Shown: in pieces, positions 5,239 to 6,557 of the stretch | Numbering within the stretch: position 1 is the first letter of the stretch | How the letters are laid out: each line of letters opens with the position of its first letter | Source of the DNA: an uncultured Oscillospiraceae bacterium | Lineage (GTDB): Bacteria > Bacillota > Clostridia > Oscillospirales > Oscillospiraceae | Direction: 5' to 3' | NCBI GenBank assembly: GCA_934659415.1 | Contig: CAKUHW010000060.1 | Coordinates: 1-6,557, forward strand | DNA length: 6,557 nt | Notes under the pieces: model-generated | What the model was told of the DNA's origin: nothing | Seen by the model: only the letters and a program-made list of their open reading frames with translations | Databases searched by the model: none | Program-made: the position numbers and the translations under genes

Positions 5239-6392
5239 ATGCGGCGAGGCAAAGCGCATGCTTTTCCATCGGTGTCAGTACGCCCAGATTGCGTTGAACA
5301 CGCCTCGTGCTGTAATAACGAATATACTGCTGAATCATCTGAGAACAAGCTCGCGTTTGCTGGCGAACCGTCTGCCGTAATAGCGTTCCCGTTTCAGGAT
5401 GCCCCAGAAGCCCTCCATCGGGCCGTTATCGATGCAATGCGCCACGCGGGACATACTCTGCGTCATGCCTGCCTGCACGAGCTTGCTGTGAAATACGCGG
5501 TTGGTGTACTGGAACCCTCTGTCGCTGTGGAACAGCGGATGCGCGTCCGGATTGGCCTGCACAGCCTTGTCGAAGGTTTTGAAAACCAGCGGATTGTCGT
5601 TGCGCTCGCTGAGCACGTAAGACACAATGCGCCGGTCGCAGAGATCCAGAATGGCGCTCAGATAAAGCTTGTGGATTTTGTTTTCCTCATACCACTTGAA
5701 TTCTGTCACATCAGTGAGCCACTTCTCGTTGGGTCTTGCGGCATAAAACTGCCTGCCCAGAAGATTTTCAGCAAGATACTGTGGATTTTTTGTGTGTCTG
5801 GTGCAGCTATGGCTGCAATACTTGATCGTGGAGCGGATATCTTTGACCCGGCAGATGCGGAGCCCCGCATGTCATTGACGTGGTGGATACCGTGGTCATG
5901 GCGCAGATCATCATTGAGCCTCCGATAGTCCTTGTCTGGGCTTTCGGCATGGAGCTTTTCGAGTTTTTCCGCAAGCCGTTCATTCTCTGCGGCCCGTTTG
6001 CTCAGCTTTCCGGAAGCCCATTTGTGGTAAGCCGAGCGCGACACGTGGAGCAGCTCACAGGCCAGTTCAATTGGATTATACACCTTTAGCCAGTTTCGGA
6101 GCTGCTTTCTGTCTCGTAATCCATACTTTTTGCTGAGCTCTGCCAGACTTCCTTTTCCGGACAGATACTCCTGTACCGCCTGCAGCTTTACTTCCGGACT
6201 GTACGTATGGTTTCGTCTGCCCGGCAGGAAGACCGCCGCGCCCTCTGCCTCGTACTGCATGATCCACCGTTGAAGTGTTTTCTGATCCACACCGGCCTCT
6301 GCCGCCGCACGGCATATGCTTACCTCTCCCTCTACGTATTTTTTTGCGATTTTTACTTTCTCTTCCGGTTTCAGGTTTTCCCTTTCCGACAT
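5237..6392 (-). pseudogene. IS3-family transposase, fused and frameshifted
   Basis: Translation would start at the ATG at 6392, 7 nt after AGGGAG; a GTG at 6431 is an alternative. The N-terminal part carries two helix-turn-helix modules (MSERENLKPEEKVKIA through KQLRNWLKVYN). At about 6074 it passes directly into the OrfB sequence PIELACELLHVSRSAYHKW, so the OrfA C-terminus (leucine-zipper region) and OrfB start are missing. A first frameshift (5862-5866, one base short in a GGGG run) moves the frame so that LRICRVKDIRSTIKY and then NEKWLTDVTEF follow. The catalytic DDE triad is kept: Asp (5712-5710), Asp of HSDRGFQ (5523-5521) and Glu of GPMEGFWG (5415-5413), with the 35-residue D-E spacing of IS3. 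A second frameshift near 5338-5343 precedes the normal C-terminus, IRYYSTRRVQRNLGVLTPME. Three lesions make an active product very unlikely; the shifts do not lie at the family's programmed frameshift site. Confidence 0.88.
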
Positions 6393-6396
6393 AACA

Positions 6397-6452
6397 ATGC
6401 TCCCTCCATGTTTGACAGTTTGTTTTTTCACTGTCTCTCATGGAGGGAGCAT
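6397..6452 (-). promoter_or_regulatory. Hairpin sequestering the transposase ribosome binding site
   Basis: A perfect 14-bp inverted repeat, CATGGAGGGAGCAT (6439-6452) and ATGCTCCCTCCATG (6397-6410), encloses a second 6-bp stem, GACAGT (6414-6419) with ACTGTC (6430-6435). In the minus-strand RNA the 3' arm contains GGAGGGAG, the ribosome binding site of the ATG at 6392, while the 5' arm lies in the right terminal repeat. RNA entering from outside the element would bury the site. RNA started near 6442, from a possible extended -10 (TGATATGCT, 6456-6448), would lack most of the 5' arm. Confidence 0.6.
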
Positions 6453-6456
6453 ATCA
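6423..6456 (-). repeat. Right terminal inverted repeat of the insertion sequence
   Basis: Read on the minus strand it begins TGATATGCTCCCTCC and ends GACAGTGAAAAAA, pairing with the left repeat at 5159-5192. It is the transposase-proximal end and supplies one arm of the ribosome-binding-site hairpin. Confidence 0.8.
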
Positions 6457-6493
6457 ATATTCCGGAAAGGGCGGTTTTCTATCGCTTATCGTT

Positions 6494-6557
6494 TTACCAC
6501 GGGCGTTTGCTCTGGAACGTGAGCCATTTGAGTTCGGTATAGTCGTCCATGGAGAAC
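6494..6557 (-). CDS. Possible 3' end of an unrecognised gene, running off the window
   Basis: On the minus strand a frame enters from the window edge and ends at TAA (6496-6494), 38 nt before the insertion sequence. It reads FSMDDYTELKWLTFQSKRPW, or starts anew at the ATG at 6550 as an 18-residue peptide. No ribosome binding site is visible before that ATG, which favours the tail of a longer gene. I do not recognise the family, and another frame is also open to 6486, so this is tentative. Confidence 0.25.
   Translation of the reverse strand, partial: FSMDDYTELKWLTFQSKRPW

Larger units (their letters stand above)
5159..6456 (-). mobile_element. Defective IS3-family (IS150-like) insertion sequence, about 1.3 kb
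   Basis: The element is bounded by 34-bp imperfect terminal inverted repeats that begin TGA and end TCA, as IS3-family elements do (TG...CA). Inside is one minus-strand transposase region with IS3-type helix-turn-helix and DDE integrase parts. Its base composition is visibly less GC-rich than the flanking genes, which supports a foreign origin. Full-length relatives are, as I recall, somewhat longer; the shortfall fits an internal deletion near 6074. No target-site duplication of 3-4 bp is seen: the left flank ends CAT and the right flank starts ATA. With a broken transposase it should not move by itself, but its ends look usable by a related enzyme. Confidence 0.85.

Noticed and set aside
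5335..5709. Separate 124-residue transposase gene starting at GTG 5709
   Set aside because: The frame is open upstream of this GTG and includes the first catalytic Asp just before it; this is the middle of a frameshifted gene, not an independent one.
5862..5866. Programmed -1 frameshift between OrfA and OrfB
   Set aside because: The shift lies within OrfB, at a G-run rather than an A-rich slippery site, and a second shift follows near the C-terminus, so mutation is more likely.
1..6557. CRISPR arrays, tRNA and rRNA genes
   Set aside because: I saw no regularly spaced repeats of CRISPR length, no tRNA cloverleaf with a T-arm consensus and no conserved rRNA segments.

Overview
The window looks like chromosomal DNA from a GC-rich member of the Clostridia, most likely an Oscillospiraceae-type gut bacterium. 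This is an inference from the high GC, strong AGGAG-type ribosome binding sites, Gram-positive extended -10 promoters (TGTGGTATAAT), a long-form hibernation factor and an IS3-type element. I cannot name the species.

Layout. Nucleotides 2-595 (+) hold the 3' part of a GlmU-type sugar-1-phosphate nucleotidyltransferase that ends without an acetyltransferase domain. A promoter and a foldable leader (604-756) precede a 144-residue MATE transporter remnant (757-1191), in which the family's N-terminus is joined directly to its C-terminus. A 12-bp terminator hairpin (1213-1250) separates it from a convergent P-type cation ATPase of the CtpE-like type on the minus strand (3788-1263). A divergent regulatory region of about 330 bp (3789-4117) contains a minus-strand promoter for the ATPase and a plus-strand promoter for the long-form ribosome hibernation promoting factor (hpf, 4118-4657). 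After hpf come a palindrome (4680-4710) and about 450 bp of hairpin-rich DNA with no convincing gene (4711-5158).

The right end is a decayed IS3-family (IS150-like) insertion sequence, 5159-6456. It has 34-bp terminal inverted repeats, a minus-strand transposase with an internal deletion and two frameshifts, a terminator facing inward at its left end, and a hairpin that buries the transposase ribosome binding site. The last 64 bases may be the tail of another minus-strand gene.

The genes do not form one operon. The nucleotidyltransferase serves cell-wall precursor supply, the ATPase cation homeostasis and HPF ribosome dormancy. I do not see a novel defence or metabolic system. The points most worth checking are the transposase RBS-sequestering hairpin, the unexplained hairpin-rich region after hpf, the internally deleted MATE gene with its three-way-junction-like leader, and the phased repeats in the ATPase/hpf divergent region.
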